Part shown: piece by piece, positions 1 through 11,312 of the stretch | Position numbering within the stretch: the first letter of the stretch is position 1 | Layout: each line of letters begins with the position of its first letter | Source of the DNA: Gossypium raimondii | Lineage: Eukaryota; Streptophyta; Magnoliopsida; Malvales; Malvaceae | Reading direction: 5' to 3' | Length of the DNA stretch: 64,000 nucleotides | NCBI RefSeq assembly: GCF_025698545.1 | Contig: NC_068571.1 | Span: 44,859,733-44,923,732, forward strand | Notes under the pieces: model-generated | Databases searched by the model: none | The model's input: only the letters and a program-made list of their open reading frames with translations | What the model was told of the DNA's origin: nothing | Made by a program: the position numbers and the translations under genes

Positions 1-1485
1 ATGGTCAATGAAATCAACATGATTGAGAAGAACCAGACATGGGAGCTAGTTGATAAACCTGCTGGAAAGAAGACCATTGGAGTAAAATGGGTCTATCGAG
101 TAAAACAGAATGCAGATGGTAGTCTGAACAAGCTAAAAGCCAGGCTTGTTGTCAAAGGATTTAGCCAAAGGTATGGTCTGGACTACCTGGAGACATTTGC
201 ACCAAGAGCTGTGCTTGACACGCTTAGAATGATAGTTGCCTTGGTCGCTCAACATCGATGGACCATTCATCGACTTGATGTTAAGTCGCATTTCTTAATG
301 GTTTTCGTAGAAGAGATCTACATCGAGCGACCTCAAGGATTTGTGATCACGGCAAAGAACACATGGTGTACAGACTGAAAAAGGCTTTATATGGCCTGAA
401 ACAGGCTCCTCGAGCCTGGTATGCTCGAATTGACTCTTACTTGCTCAGTTTGGAATTTGAGAGAAGTCCCAGTGAACCAACACTGTATGTGAAGAAGAAC
501 CAAGCTGAAACTCAGCTTATCCTGTCACTCTATGTTGATGATTTACTGGTAACTGGAGGAGATAGAAGAATGCTCGAAGATTTCAAAAGAAAAATGATGG
601 AAATGTTTGAAATGTCTGATTTAGGCAGAATGAACTACTTCCTTGGAATGGAAGTGAAGCAAACAGAAAAAGGAATCTTTCTTAGTCAGAGTTCTTTTAC
701 TATGAAGATCCTGGATAAGTTCTCTATGAAGAACTGCAAGCCAACAAGCACACCAATGGCTGTTGGAGTGAAGCTTTCGAGGCAAGGGAGTGGTGAACCA
801 ATTTGCGAGACTATGTACAAGAGTCTCATTGGTAGTCTGTTGTATTTGACTGCAACAAGACCCGATATCATGTTTGCTGTTAGTGTGCTATCGAGATACA
901 TGAATTGCTGCAATGATCAGCACTTTCAAGCAGCTAAAAGAGTGCTAAGATACATCAAAGGCACCATTGATCATGGTGTATTGTTCAAAAGCGCTGAAAA
1001 CATGAAGCTGATAGGCTATGTTGATAGTGGTAGAAATGGATCGAGTGATGACATGAGGAGCACATCCGGATATGCATTTAGTCTTGGCTCAGGCATGTTT
1101 TGCTGGAGCTCTAAGAAACAAAGTCAGGTGGCACAATCAACAGCAGAAGCTGAATATGTTGCTGCTGCATCTGCTGTGAATCAAGCCATATGGCTTAGAA
1201 AAATCTTGGCTGATTTAAACCATAACCAAAAAGAGGCAACAGAGATTTATTGTGACAACAAATCTGCTGTTGCAATTGCAAAAATCCCATTTTCATGGTA
1301 GAACCAAGCACTTCAATATTAAGTTGCATGTTATAAGGGAGATGGAACAAGCTCATGAAATCGAGCTGATTCATTGCAGTTCAGAAGTGCAAATTGCTGA
1401 TATCTTCACAAAGGCACTCAATGTGTCTAAATTTGTTAAATTCAAAAGGGAATTAGGTGTTACTAGCATGGAAACTAAGGAGGAG
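1..1485 (+). pseudogene. Ty1/copia pol fragment (reverse transcriptase and RNase H), frameshifted
   Basis: This is the 3' half of a Ty1/copia polyprotein; its start lies left of the window. The reading frame opens with the RT entry region (TWELVDKP..IGVKWVYRVK, residues about 14-35). It then shows the second-frame segment MVYRLKKALYGLKQAPRAWY and the catalytic box YVDDLL near 530-548. RNase H follows, with AEAEYVAAA near 1145 and CDNKSAVAIAK near 1250. A one-base frameshift near 345-363 and another near 1285 break the frame, so no intact polyprotein can be made. The order RT then RNase H at the 3' end (integrase upstream) is the copia order. A polypurine stretch (aaggaggag) sits directly before the LTR. 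Confidence 0.93.
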
Positions 1486-2008
1486 TGTTAAGTTTAGTTC
1501 CCATGCAAAGGTGGCCATGCACGACATGCAAAGATGGTCATGCTCGAAGAAATAGCAGCAAGCAGTGGTGCCATTGTGTGCAGCAACTGAAGTTTGAAGC
1601 TGCCAATCCACTTGCTGTTTTGGTTCCATTTTAATTGTTTTGTAATCTAGTTCATGTTGAACTAAGTAGGTAAATGTTTTGATATTGATTGACTGAAAAG
1701 TCAGCAATGCAAGTTGTACAAGCTAATCTTGTAAGTTTCAATGCAAATTAGTGGAGTTAGGTAGTTGATTAGGTGATTACTTGTTTGTTTTACTTGTTGA
1801 CTGAAATATGTAATGGCTTAATGCCTTGTTTTTGAGTTAATGAAAAATATCAGCTCATTTTTCATTCATTCTTCTTCTCTCTTTTCTGTTATTCGCTTGC
1901 TAGTTTCATTTTCTGTTTTTGCTTCTGAGTTTGTTTCTTCAACAAGGCTCGAGGCTTGCTATTCAAGCAAGATACAAAACAGCCTGTTATTGTCTCTTTG
2001 TTCCAACA
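1486..2008 (+). mobile_element. 3' LTR of the Ty1/copia element
   Basis: The sequence begins TGTTAAG directly after a purine-rich tract that follows the pol frame, and ends TTCCAACA, giving the short inverted termini TGTT/AACA expected of a copia LTR. Length is about 523 bp. The 5' LTR is outside the window, so LTR identity and target duplication cannot be compared. The right end abuts the intron-like DNA of the RDR1-like remnant, suggesting the element landed inside that gene. Confidence 0.75.
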
Positions 2009-2400
2009 AAACTTAAGCCTGAGTAAAAATTTCACTAGTTTAGAGCCTTCATAATGTGAACTTAAGTATCAAGAAACTTTTCTGCACATATTCCAAGCGG
2101 ATTTATACAAAATATCCAACGAAAAATAATGTTGAAAACAACTCTCAAAATAACACACAGTTCAAGTCATTATAACTATTATACTAGTGCCAATTGACAG
2201 AATGAACTTGTAAGAATCTAGAAGAATGTTAAACCAATGACATCCTGGAACCGAAAAAAATGTTGGAGGGGAGAGAGCAAGAATCATGCATTTCAGCATC
2301 AAGAAACTATAACAAGAGAAGAGGATAATCAAAAGTCATAACTATTAGATAAATTCAAGTGGAATATAACTGAATACTTCAATACCTAAAAAGCTATTAC

Positions 2401-3275
2401 CTCAATGGTAACTTCATGATCCAATTTGGTTGTTGGAGCGGGTGAATAATCCATAGCATCGATTTGCTTATATGGAATCAATTCAGGGTCCCAACAGACA
2501 AAGTAAGTATCACCATCCAGATCACTTCCAGAGCATTCATTGGGATGAGGTCTAAAAATTTGATTCTATTTAGTGTCAGCAAATCACCATGCATTGTGAA
2601 ATATTACAGAATACAATCAAGCCTACCATCTTGTTATTATGTGTAAAGACACTGAAAAGCACCAGATAGCTTCCATAAATTGGGCAGGATTTAACACAAA
2701 TATGCAAAAGAATATAGGTATAGCTAATCTACAATTCAGTAATACTCTGCTTGTAAAGGAAATGCTCAACAAGTTCCACCAAGAAGAAAAGAAACATGCA
2801 TTTTACTACTGCATAACAATCAATGATAAGTCCACCAATAAGGGACAAAAAAGAAGAAGCTAGAATCATACACTAAAACGATAGGAACAAAATAAAAGGC
2901 AGCTTTTGCAAAGTATAATGAAGAACAAACACTTTCTCGAGTAGCAAGAAAACGTAGAGTATGCCCTTTACGTACTGGTTCCTTTCTATGGAAAAACAAC
3001 ACAATCGACCATATGGTGCAAATCGGGCACATTGATGACCCTTAATACACGCACATCGCCTGGTGCAAGCGAGGGTTTTGGCAACAATTACCTTACCTCG
3101 AACAATATCACGTTGGTCGATCTAGAGCCGTAAAACGCACAAAAACTTGGCCATAATTCAAGGTTCTAGTTTCATCCAGACATCCCATCATAGACCTTCC
3201 TTTTTGAACAAAAATCCTGGCTTTAGTCCGCAACTCCAGCAACTTCGAAGCTCGAAAAGTTGAAGATAAACATGC
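2401..3275 (-). pseudogene. RNA-dependent RNA polymerase 1-like gene remnant
   Basis: Two exon-like blocks match the catalytic region of plant RDR1, the cellular polymerase that makes double-stranded RNA in silencing. Block 2401-2551 reads PHPNECSGSDLDGDTYFVCWD... and on to ...LDHEVTIE. It carries the DLDGD metal-binding signature and is flanked by an acceptor (ttttag) and a donor (gtaata). Block 2976 to about 3275 reads ARIFVQKGRSMMGCLDETRTL.. then RGKVIVAK and PGDVRVLRVINVPDLHH, ending before a donor (gtacgt). Within this block the frame is lost twice: a TGA arises after FVRFTALDRPT, and a one-base slip lies in the AAAACCC run before the PGDV segment. The large upstream exon is not seen. 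Downstream exons would lie left of the copia LTR or are gone. I call it a pseudogene or partial copy. Confidence 0.75.
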
Positions 3276-3289
3276 AATCGGAGAAACTA

Positions 3290-5126
3290 ACCTGTAATGA
3301 GCAAATCGGGGCAGAGTGCAATGAAGAAGAACCTGTAATCAGAAAAGGGGAAACTCATTAGGTTAACACTACAATAATCGATGAAGAAGTCAATGCACTA
3401 ACAAGGCAGTAACCTTTACCTTTCAGTAGCAGTAACCTGGAAACCCACCAATTGAGAGCAATCGAAAGAGTGACAGAGAGAAAAAGAAAAGAAAAAGGTC
3501 GACTGGTTGAGAAGGCCAATCGAAAGAGTGACAAAGAGAAAAAGAAAAGAAAGAGTGACTGTTTGTAAAGAAAAACAAAAGAAAAGGTTGAGAGACAGAG
3601 GGAGCAAATCGGTCGAAACTTGAGCAAATGGGCAGAAGGTAGAAGGAAGGAAGAGGAGACGCAATGGGGAAGCCAATCGGGAGGGTAAAACAGGGAGGGT
3701 AAACGATGCAGCACCTAATCTGAGCAAATGGGATGTATTACAAATCGGTGGATTTCACCGATTAGGTTAGTATTGTATTACAGGCGTAATAGCATTACCA
3801 TGAACCAAACAACGGAATAGAGGCGTCTTAAGTGCGGCCAACCAAACATGCTGTTAGTCCTAGTGGATACGATATTTCTAGTGGATACGATATTTCTACT
3901 CACCATAATTAAACTATTTATCGATAGGTGCACTTGCATTTGTCGTATTTTTAGTTTAGTCACAAAAAATACATCATGAGATAAAAATATTTTTAAACAA
4001 GCTATTTTTTGAGAGAAAAAGTGCTTCTCCTAAACAAAAAATTGACTCGGAAGTACTTTTTTTAAAAGTTGAATTTTAACTTCTTTAAAAAAAATACTTT
4101 TAAGAAGTATTACTAAATTAAGCCTTAGTAGGATGGAGATCTCCAGTGGCAAGGGCTAGTAAGAGCTTGAAGGTGAAGAGATATGTGGGTAAAAGTATAA
4201 TATATGCGTATTGTCCAGTTGATGAGGAATTTTATATGTTAATTGGGTTTATTAATTGAATGCACATTTGGTAGAAGGTTTGCGTGACTTACTGAAGTGC
4301 AAAAGAGAATTACCCTAAAATCAGTATTCATCCAACTTTACTTTTGACTTTAATGTAACCAAACTATATATTATAACATTTTATAAAATATAAAATAAAG
4401 AAGTCGAAAGCCTAGGAGCAAAGTAATGTTTGAAACTTAAATCCAGGGATTGTCATGATATACATTCATAATTCTTCCTTTTCCCCATTTGAAGCAATTA
4501 TATCATGCATATAGCCCACCCGGTCTTTTCTAACAATCCAGACTTTTTTCTGATTCTTCAACGAAATAATAGGTCTGTAGCCCTTGCTTGACTTTGTGGG
4601 TGGTGCACGTGAAAAAGGCAAACCATTTATTGAAAGTTACTCCTTTTATCTTTTGTCAACATATTCTTTTGGCTGCTTGGATGCATGGGGAGGTATACAG
4701 TCCATACTAGAAGAATATTTAAATCAAATAACTCTACCTTTTTTCCTTTTATTTTTTAAGGACTCGCACCAAATGTGGCACATCTTGTTGAATAATACAA
4801 TGCATGATCTTATGTATCTTGTTCCTAAGAAATCAAAATAAATTTTTGGTTACCTTTGCAATTCAAAGAAGCATCAAGCACTGCATTTTAATTAATACGA
4901 ATCAATCAAGTCTTAAAGATGAGAAAAATTGTAGATGCAGAAAACCCTTGTCTTAAGCTTTAATTTATTTTCTCCCAATTCAACCTTAATAAATTTCATA
5001 ACAATTCTATTCACACAGTTTCAATTTTTATGGTAAAATGAAGCAATAGAAAAAAATATATGTTTACGTTTGCTGTCACCATTTAAATCGATCCCTCTTC
5101 TCTCCCAAATACTCCTTTGCACAAGT
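3290..5126. other. Intergenic; AG-rich and AT-rich DNA, no supported gene
   Basis: Between 3430 and 3620 the plus strand is a degenerate GA-rich tract, with 'aatcgaaagagtgacagagagaaaaag' given twice in diverged form; the open frames on the other strand are serine/leucine low complexity and not credible genes. At 3858-3898 a 19-bp unit (ctagtggatacgatattt plus one base) is present twice in tandem. At 4005-4115 there are several AAGTACTTTT/AAAAGTACTT-like inverted stretches, perhaps the core of an old MITE, but I could not define ends. The last few hundred bases should contain the promoter and leader of the gene starting at 5127. Confidence 0.5.
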
Positions 5127-6527
5127 ATGGGCGGCATTGAGAAACATGCAGTTCAACCATTTTCCAAGCCATTTACAATACATAATCTTGTGTACTATGC
5201 TATCTCTTTCGTCTTTGGTCTGTCAATTGGTATTCTAATTAGTTTACAGCTTAAAAGCAGCTCCCCACGGCCTCTTATAGTTTTTCAAGCTGCCCCCAAT
5301 TTTGTCTCTAGTACTTCTCCGCCAGTTCCACCACCGTCGCCAAGGAATGGCACGTTCAATTCTAGCACTGGTATTTCATTGAAAGAAGAATATCAATCTG
5401 TGATGCACAATATGAGTGACCAGGAGTTGTTACTGAGAGCATCTAGCAGGGTTCCAAGACTACAAGAATCTAGAGGTCATCCAAAGATAGCTTTCATGTT
5501 CTTAACGGGAGGTCCACTTCCCTTGGCTCCATTGTGGGAAAATTTTTTCGAGGGACACCAAGGCTTTTATACAATCTACGTTCACTCACATCCTCATTAC
5601 AACCAAACAGTTCCTCAAACTTCCGTCTTCTATGGTCGAAGAATCCCCAGCCAGGTATAGTCTATATATATATATATATATTTTGATAAAAGACCCGAGG
5701 ATCAAACTTCAACTAATAGCATCATTCAAAACAAAATCATGGATATCCGAAGGATAATCCATATTACACATATTAATATTATCCCACTTGCAAAGAGCAT
5801 CAGCCACTTTGTATATATTTGTATGATCGAAACTGGGTGCTTTTTGCATGATACGTTGAAATAATGGATGCTTTCTTTTTTTGGTGCGGCATAGCCAGTG
5901 TATTGGGGAACTGCAACAATGATAGATGCAGAGAGACGACTCCTTGCAAATGCACTACTCGATCCATCCAATCAACGATTCGTTCTTCTATCGGATTCAT
6001 GCATTCCGTTGTTCAACTTCACCACAATCTATGACTATCTCATCACTTCAACTCTAAGCTTCATAAGCGTATACGATGATCCAGGCAAAGATGGGCGGGG
6101 TCGTTACAATCCCCAAATGTCACCTGTAATCAATGCCACCGATTGGCTAAAAGGGTCTCAATGGTTCGAAATGCACCGCGACATGGCCTTACACATTGTT
6201 TCCGATGAAACGTATTATTCGATTTTCAAACAATACTGTCGGCCACCTTGTTACAATGACGAACACTACATCGCTACAATGGTGAACATGTTGTATGGGA
6301 AGCTAAACTCCAAGCGAAGCATTACGTGGGTTGATTGGTCCAGAGAAGGGGCTCATCCTAGGAAATATGGAGATGCTGATATAAACCATGAGCTTTTGAG
6401 TCAAATACGATATGGATCGGAATGTATTTACAATGGGAATACAACTTCAATTTGTTTCCTATTTGCTAGAAAGTTCTCACCATCTACCTTGAAGCCCATG
6501 ATGAGGTTGCTTCATTTTCAGTATTGA
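5127..6527 (+). CDS. Glycosyltransferase family 14 / core-2/I-branching enzyme-like protein
   Basis: Two exons, 5127-5654 and 5895-6527, joined in phase 0 (CAG|gtatag ... catag|CCA), encode 386 residues, the usual size for plant BC10-like GT14 proteins. Residues about 21-42 (LVYYAISFVFGLSIGILISL) form one N-terminal membrane span, then a Pro/Ser-rich stem, then the Branch domain from about residue 130. Hallmarks are KIAFMFLTGGPLPLAPLWE and FYTIYVHSHP in exon 1. Exon 2 has VYWGTATMIDAERRLLANAL, RFVLLSDSCIPLFNF, QWFEMHRDMAL, YNDEHYIATM and WVDWSREGAHPRKYG. The family is expected to act as type II Golgi glycosyltransferases on cell-wall or glycoprotein sugars; the true acceptor is not known from sequence. 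The first ATG is at 5127; a longer in-frame opening upstream has no ATG. No disabling change is visible. Confidence 0.93.
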
Positions 6528-7769
6528 ACATATGTTTTTGCTCCGCTCCAATATTGTTCATTTAAGGGTGCCAAATGTTGCCTACTCACATTAGCTGTTC
6601 ATAGCGTAGGTTTGAATGGACAACTTTATTTGAGTTAATAATGATTTTTTAGTAGTACCAATGCTTAGTGAATTGTAAATATATTAAACTGTAAATTGCA
6701 AATGTTGATTTCATTTTACAGCATCTAACTTAACACTGATTTAGTTTTATCAATATAAAGAAAAGCAAAACAATATAACGACGAAGCAATAACAAAAGAA
6801 GATATAAAAACCTTTATGGAAAATGGAAAATGCTATGATTTCAGGTTGGGTCTAAAACGAATTTTTAAAATTTCAAATTTAAAAATCTCACTTGATACAA
6901 TAAATCCAGATCAAAAAATAATTTTTTCAAATCGGTGTTTAAAGGAAACTGAACTGTACACTTTTGAAAAAAAGAAAAGAAAACTTTTTTTTAAAATATA
7001 TTGGCAACCGTAAGTGCTCCGCCACTGAAAATCGGAAACTTGATTTCTCCGGCGATGAAAGCTTGCCGGACATAGAAACGGAGAACAATCATTTTTGGAC
7101 ATTCGATTAAATAATGGAGAAAAAAATTCTTGAATTTTATAATGAAATTCATTCATGGGTTAATGTCATGGAGTCCTTTGGTATTTTTTGGTTATTAAAG
7201 ATTGCAGCATTTTAAATTTATGTTTTTCCCTTTAGATTTTTTATTTTTTGAAAATGCCCAACACTGAAAGGAGGAAAACTATTTTAAAACCATGGGCTAT
7301 ATTTTTTTCCCTTTCAATTTAAATGATCGACTGAATATCAATAGTAAAACCACTCAAAAAAATCATGGCTAATTTTGAGAATAGTAAAATGCCCGTAAAT
7401 TTTTATAAATATGTTTGAAAAAAAATAATTGAGAAAGTAGACTGAAAATTTTAAAATTTATCAATTTATATTGTTTTTGGAGAGAGAAAGAAAAACGCGT
7501 CTTATAGAGCGTGTTTTCACTGTCACATCATTGAAAACGTGCCTTGTAGGATGCATTTTCAATAGAGAATACAAACGCGTTTTATAAGGGACGTTTTCAC
7601 TTTGCTAATTTTTTTTTCTTCTTGTGGTTGGAAATTAAAAGTTTGTATATTTATTTTAGTCCATATTTGAGATAGACATGATTATAGTTTTAAGGAATTT
7701 TTGAACTTACGGTGGTGTCGCAGAGCTGGGTGACTTACAAATTTCATCTACCATGTGAGTATGAAGGAA
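6528..7769. other. Intergenic region without supported gene
   Basis: This is AT-rich DNA after the GT14 gene. At 7490-7610 a degenerate repeat of the type ACGCGTnTTATA.. / gcGTTTTCACT occurs twice (around 7496-7520 and 7575-7600) with an inverted-like GAAAACGtgcc between. Such CGTTTTC repeats look like decayed transposon DNA, but no terminal repeats could be fixed. The short open frames here have no recognisable domain. Confidence 0.45.
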
Positions 7770-7856
7770 TTTTGGGCCGTGTAAATGGACTGGACATTTT
7801 TGTCAGTATTTGGTTTTTATTTGATTTTTTAACCAGGCCAAAATTGGCCTATTACA
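7770..7856 (-). mobile_element. Truncated 3' LTR (87 bp) of the Tat-type element
   Basis: The plus-strand text 'gtgtaaatggactggacatt' through 'cctattaca' at 7779-7856 repeats the outer end of the 5' LTR (22323-22411) with only three or four differences. On the minus strand it begins TGTAATAGG directly after the polypurine tract, so it is the start of the 3' LTR. The DNA below 7770 has no similarity to the remaining 2.4 kb of that LTR, so the rest has been deleted. Confidence 0.85.
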
Positions 7857-7873
7857 GCTGCCCCTCTTTGCTC
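7857..7873 (-). other. Polypurine tract of the Tat-type element
   Basis: On the minus strand the bases GAGCAAAGAGGGGCAGC lie immediately before the TG of the 3' LTR, the position where plus-strand DNA synthesis is primed. The same 17 bases occur unchanged at 63860-63876 beside the LTR of the second family member. Confidence 0.85.
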
Positions 7874-7959
7874 ATTATCGTGTAACGAGAACAGAGCAAA
7901 TACTTTAAAAACGACCAATTTTGCCTGGTCGTGCTGGACTTCAGGGTTCTTTTCTTCAG

Positions 7960-8815
7960 GTAGCTTCATTCCATCCTACTGCATCTTTAGAGGTAAGATT
8001 TGTAACTCTTCGAGGGAACATTTGCTATCTTCAGTCAGCTCCACTGTAACTTCAAGGAAATAAGACTTGTAGCTTCAACTTGTTCCACTAAGATTTGACG
8101 CGACCTGCTTTTCTACAATTCATAGAAATAAGATCTGTTTTTAATCCGCTCCACTGCAACTTCAGGGAGATAGAATTATTTTCTTCAGTTTATTTCATTG
8201 CCACTTCAGGGAAATCAGATTGGTTTATTCAGTCTGCTCCACTGCAACTTCAGAGAAATCAGATTCGTTTATTTAGTCTGTTCCATTGCAACTTCAGGGA
8301 AATATGACTAAATGTGATATGCTCTTTGCAACTTTAGAGAGATAAGACTTTCTATCTTCAATCCACTCCACTGTAACCTTAGGGAGATAGGATTTGCTAT
8401 CTTCAGCCTGCTCCACTGCAACTTCAAGGAGATAAGACTTGCTATCTTCAGTCTGCTCCGCTGTAACTTCAGGGAGATAAGACTTGCTATCTTCAATCCA
8501 CTCCACTGCAACTTTAGGGAGATAGGATTTGCTATCTTCAGTCTGCTCCACTGCAACTTCAGGGAGATAAAACTTACTATCTTCAATCCACTCCACTGCA
8601 ACTTCAGGGAGATAGGATTTGCTATCTTTAGTCTGCTCCGCTGTAACTTCAGGGAGATAAAACTTACTATCTTTAATCCACTCTACTGTAATTTCAAGGA
8701 GATAGGATTTGCTATCTTCAGTTTGCTCCGCTGCAACTTCAGGGAGATAAGACTTGTTATCTTCAATCCACTCCACTGCAACCTCAGGAAGATAGGATTT
8801 GCTATCTTCACCAAT
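7960..8815 (-). repeat. 45-bp tandem repeat array in the 3' region of the Tat-type element
   Basis: About eighteen copies of a 45-bp unit (plus strand: atcttcagtctgctccactg followed by caacttcagggagataagact) run from about 7960 to 8815; the units nearest the LTR are the most diverged. Two unit types alternate, one with 'cttcagtctgctcc' and one with 'cttcaatccactcc', making a 90-bp higher-order period. On the minus strand the array stays open for 179 codons (8833-8294) and would encode repeated SKSYLPEVAVEQTED / SKSYLPEVAVEWIED. Whether it is translated is unknown. The start of the same region is seen at 63960-64000 in the second element. Confidence 0.9.
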
Positions 8816-8833
8816 CTGTTTTCTGGAGAACAT

Positions 8834-10055
8834 GATCTATATAATTCATTTTATGAACCTAATTATGCCTAGTGATTAGGATGTCATGATCAGAATGAAT
8901 CAAATGCTCCAAACTAGACGTGTATGAATGACATTTGAATGAATGGAAAATGTCATTTTTTTCCGAGAATGATCCCTCTTTAACGTTTAGGTTGTCATTA
9001 CTCAAAGTTTATTAAGGTTTTATCACTGACGTGCTACAACGCCTTCTTGCCCAGCTGGCGTCTCCAATGAAACACTTAATCAGATTGCCCCCCAATGTAG
9101 ACTTTAAAGTTCAATCCATTAGGACGCAAAATTTATATCATCTTTCTCCCACTGTAACCCAATGATAGAAAAATCTAACTTTTTTTCTCAATCCTCTCCT
9201 ATTGCAAATCAAGGATACAGACTGTGAAGCTCTTTGGTCATTTACACCATTCCCAAAGAGTCATACCAAATGTTCATGCACAAATGAAGAATTCTCTTCT
9301 CTAAGAATAACTTCTTATTATTATTCGGTGAACATTGCTTGCTTGTTCATTTAAGCTTTATCACCAACACGACATCTCGTCATTTTGTTCAATCAATGTT
9401 TTTGACAACAAGATCCAAAGAGATAGTCCAAATTTAGACTCTTCCTTCTTAGATTTCCAACCTTTAAACTTGATGCGTTCTAAACAATAGTCCTGTTTCA
9501 GGTTACTGTATTATCTAAAAACTTTTAGAGTAATATGCGAAACTTCCTTTGTAAAAGTATTATTAGCCCATTAATCGTTGTTTCAATAAAAAATGCTTGA
9601 ACAAGATTATCGTAATGCACAAGATGAAATTTATTGAGAATAAAACTCGAGATGAATAAATCATCGAGAATAATAAGAATAAAAGAGAAATTGATTGGAA
9701 ACACGTATCTTAAAAAAGAATGAAGTATTCCCAGACAGTAAATTTAATATAAATAATGGGAAGGTTAGGCGCCCTAGATATCGCAGCTTGAACTTCTCTG
9801 TGCAAACTTTCTGAAGACCATTTTGAGTTTGACATGTGCTTAAAAAACCAACAGTACTCTGTTGATGCCCCAAGATGTCGCGTCCCCCTTCCTACTGATT
9901 CAATCATAGTAAAATCACTGGATGCCCCACTTGATCAACATTTAAGCCGCCCTTTTTCGGGTTTTCAACTCAAATCCCCTTTGGTCTCAAAGCGCCCATT
10001 GCGGGTTTTCGCCTTGGCCTCTCTCTTTTTTATTTTTTTTATTTTTTTTATTTTT
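8834..10055 (-). other. 3' untranslated region of the Tat-type element
   Basis: Non-coding DNA between the tandem array and the end of integrase. It contains further weakly repetitive text (cccactgtaacccaatgat, ctcctattgcaaatcaagga) that looks like very old repeat units, and a T-rich run with three 'attttttt' copies at 10028-10060. I see no gene. Confidence 0.6.
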
Positions 10056-11312
10056 TTAAGAAAAGTACTTCTTAACCGAATCTGAGTTTACAGGGTTTGG
10101 AAAATCTTTGCCATCCATCTCGCTCAAGATCAAGGCTCTCCCTGAAAAGGCTTTCTTTACTACATATGAACCTTCCCAATTTGGCATCCATTTTCCTCTA
10201 AAATCCCTTTGTATAGGAATGATCTTTTTCAACACTAGCTCCCCCTCGTGGAATTCTTTGGGACGAACCTTTAGCCTTTTTCCTTCTATTAAGTTCAACT
10301 GATCATAACGAGATTGAACTCATTCTGCCTCATCTAATTTCAACTCAGCCAATACCCGGAGAGAAGAAATTTCCACCTCAATAGGTAAAACTGCTTTCAT
10401 CCTATAAACCAAAGAGAAAGCTGTTGCCCCGGTCGAAGTCCTGACAGACGTTCTATAAGCAAAGAGGGCGAATGGTAATTTCTCATGCCAGTCTTTGTAA
10501 GTCTCAGTCATCTTTCCCACAATTTCCTTGATATTTTTATTGGTTGTTTCTACTGCACCATTCATTTTTGGGCGATATAGCGATGAGTTATGATGTCTAG
10601 TCTTGAATTGGCTGCAGACCTTCGCTATTGTACTATTTTTCAAATTCAGTGAATTATCGGATATGATCCTTCCAGGCATTCCATATCGACATATGATCTC
10701 CTTTTTCAAGAATCTGCTAACTGCTGACTTCATGACATTTGCATATGAAGCAGCTTTCACCCATTTGGTAAAGTAGTCAATAACCACAAAGATGAAGCGA
10801 TGCCCATTAGAAGCCTTTGGCAATATTGGCCAAATGACGTCCATACCCCACATAGAGAAAGGCCATGGAAAAGTCATAACATGAAGAGGTGAAGGAGGTG
10901 CATGCATTTTATTGCCATAAATTTGGCATTTATGGCACTTCTTAGCATAATTGATACAATTTCTTTCCATATTGGACCAGTAGTACCCAAATCTCATGAT
11001 CTATCTGGCCATTGTGAAACCATTTGCATGCGTTTCACAGATACTCTCATAGACCTCTTCCAGAATTTTTCTAGCTTTCGCTGCGTCCACACATCTTAGC
11101 AGTACCTGATCCTTCCCTTTTTTGTATAGGATCTCTCCATCTAAGACATAGTCAATGGCCGTTCTTCTCAATGCTCTCTTATCATTCTCCGTTTCCTGAT
11201 TTGGATACTCACGATTTTTCGCATATTGTAAGATATTCAGATACCAAGGATGATCAACTTTTTCCTCTTCCTCAATATTATAGCAATGAGCCGGAGTTTC
11301 AAAAGTGCTCAC
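10056..11312 (-). pseudogene. Integrase domain of Tat-type pol
   Basis: One frame from 11312 down to 10056 holds the whole integrase, broken by a TAG near 11000 and a TGA near 10318. The N-terminal zinc-binding part reads ..ETHANGFTMAR, then YAKKCHKCQIYG (the CxxC half of the HHCC motif). The catalytic core shows the three acidic residues in WGMDVIW, GRIISDNS and GAVETTNKNIK. The C-terminal part (10298-10056) has KWMPNWEGSYVVKKAFSG and PNPVNSDSVKKYFS, the GPY/F-like module without a chromodomain. In an intact element this enzyme joins the cDNA to host DNA. The stop codons make this copy inactive. Confidence 0.92.

Noticed and set aside
3358..3727. Two overlapping open frames on the minus strand rich in Leu, Phe and Ser
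   Set aside because: They are translations of a GA-rich repetitive tract; no domain, and both frames look equally random.
4005..4135. Possible MITE with AAGTACTTTT/AAAAGTACTT inverted stretches
   Set aside because: No terminal inverted repeats or target duplication could be fixed.
5655..5894. Possible frameshift in the GT14 gene
   Set aside because: The gap is a normal GT-AG intron, and exons join in phase 0 to the conserved VYWGTA motif.
7990..8815. Tandem array considered as a centromeric or subtelomeric satellite
   Set aside because: It lies within the retrotransposon between integrase and PPT, and its start is also present at the same place in the second element.
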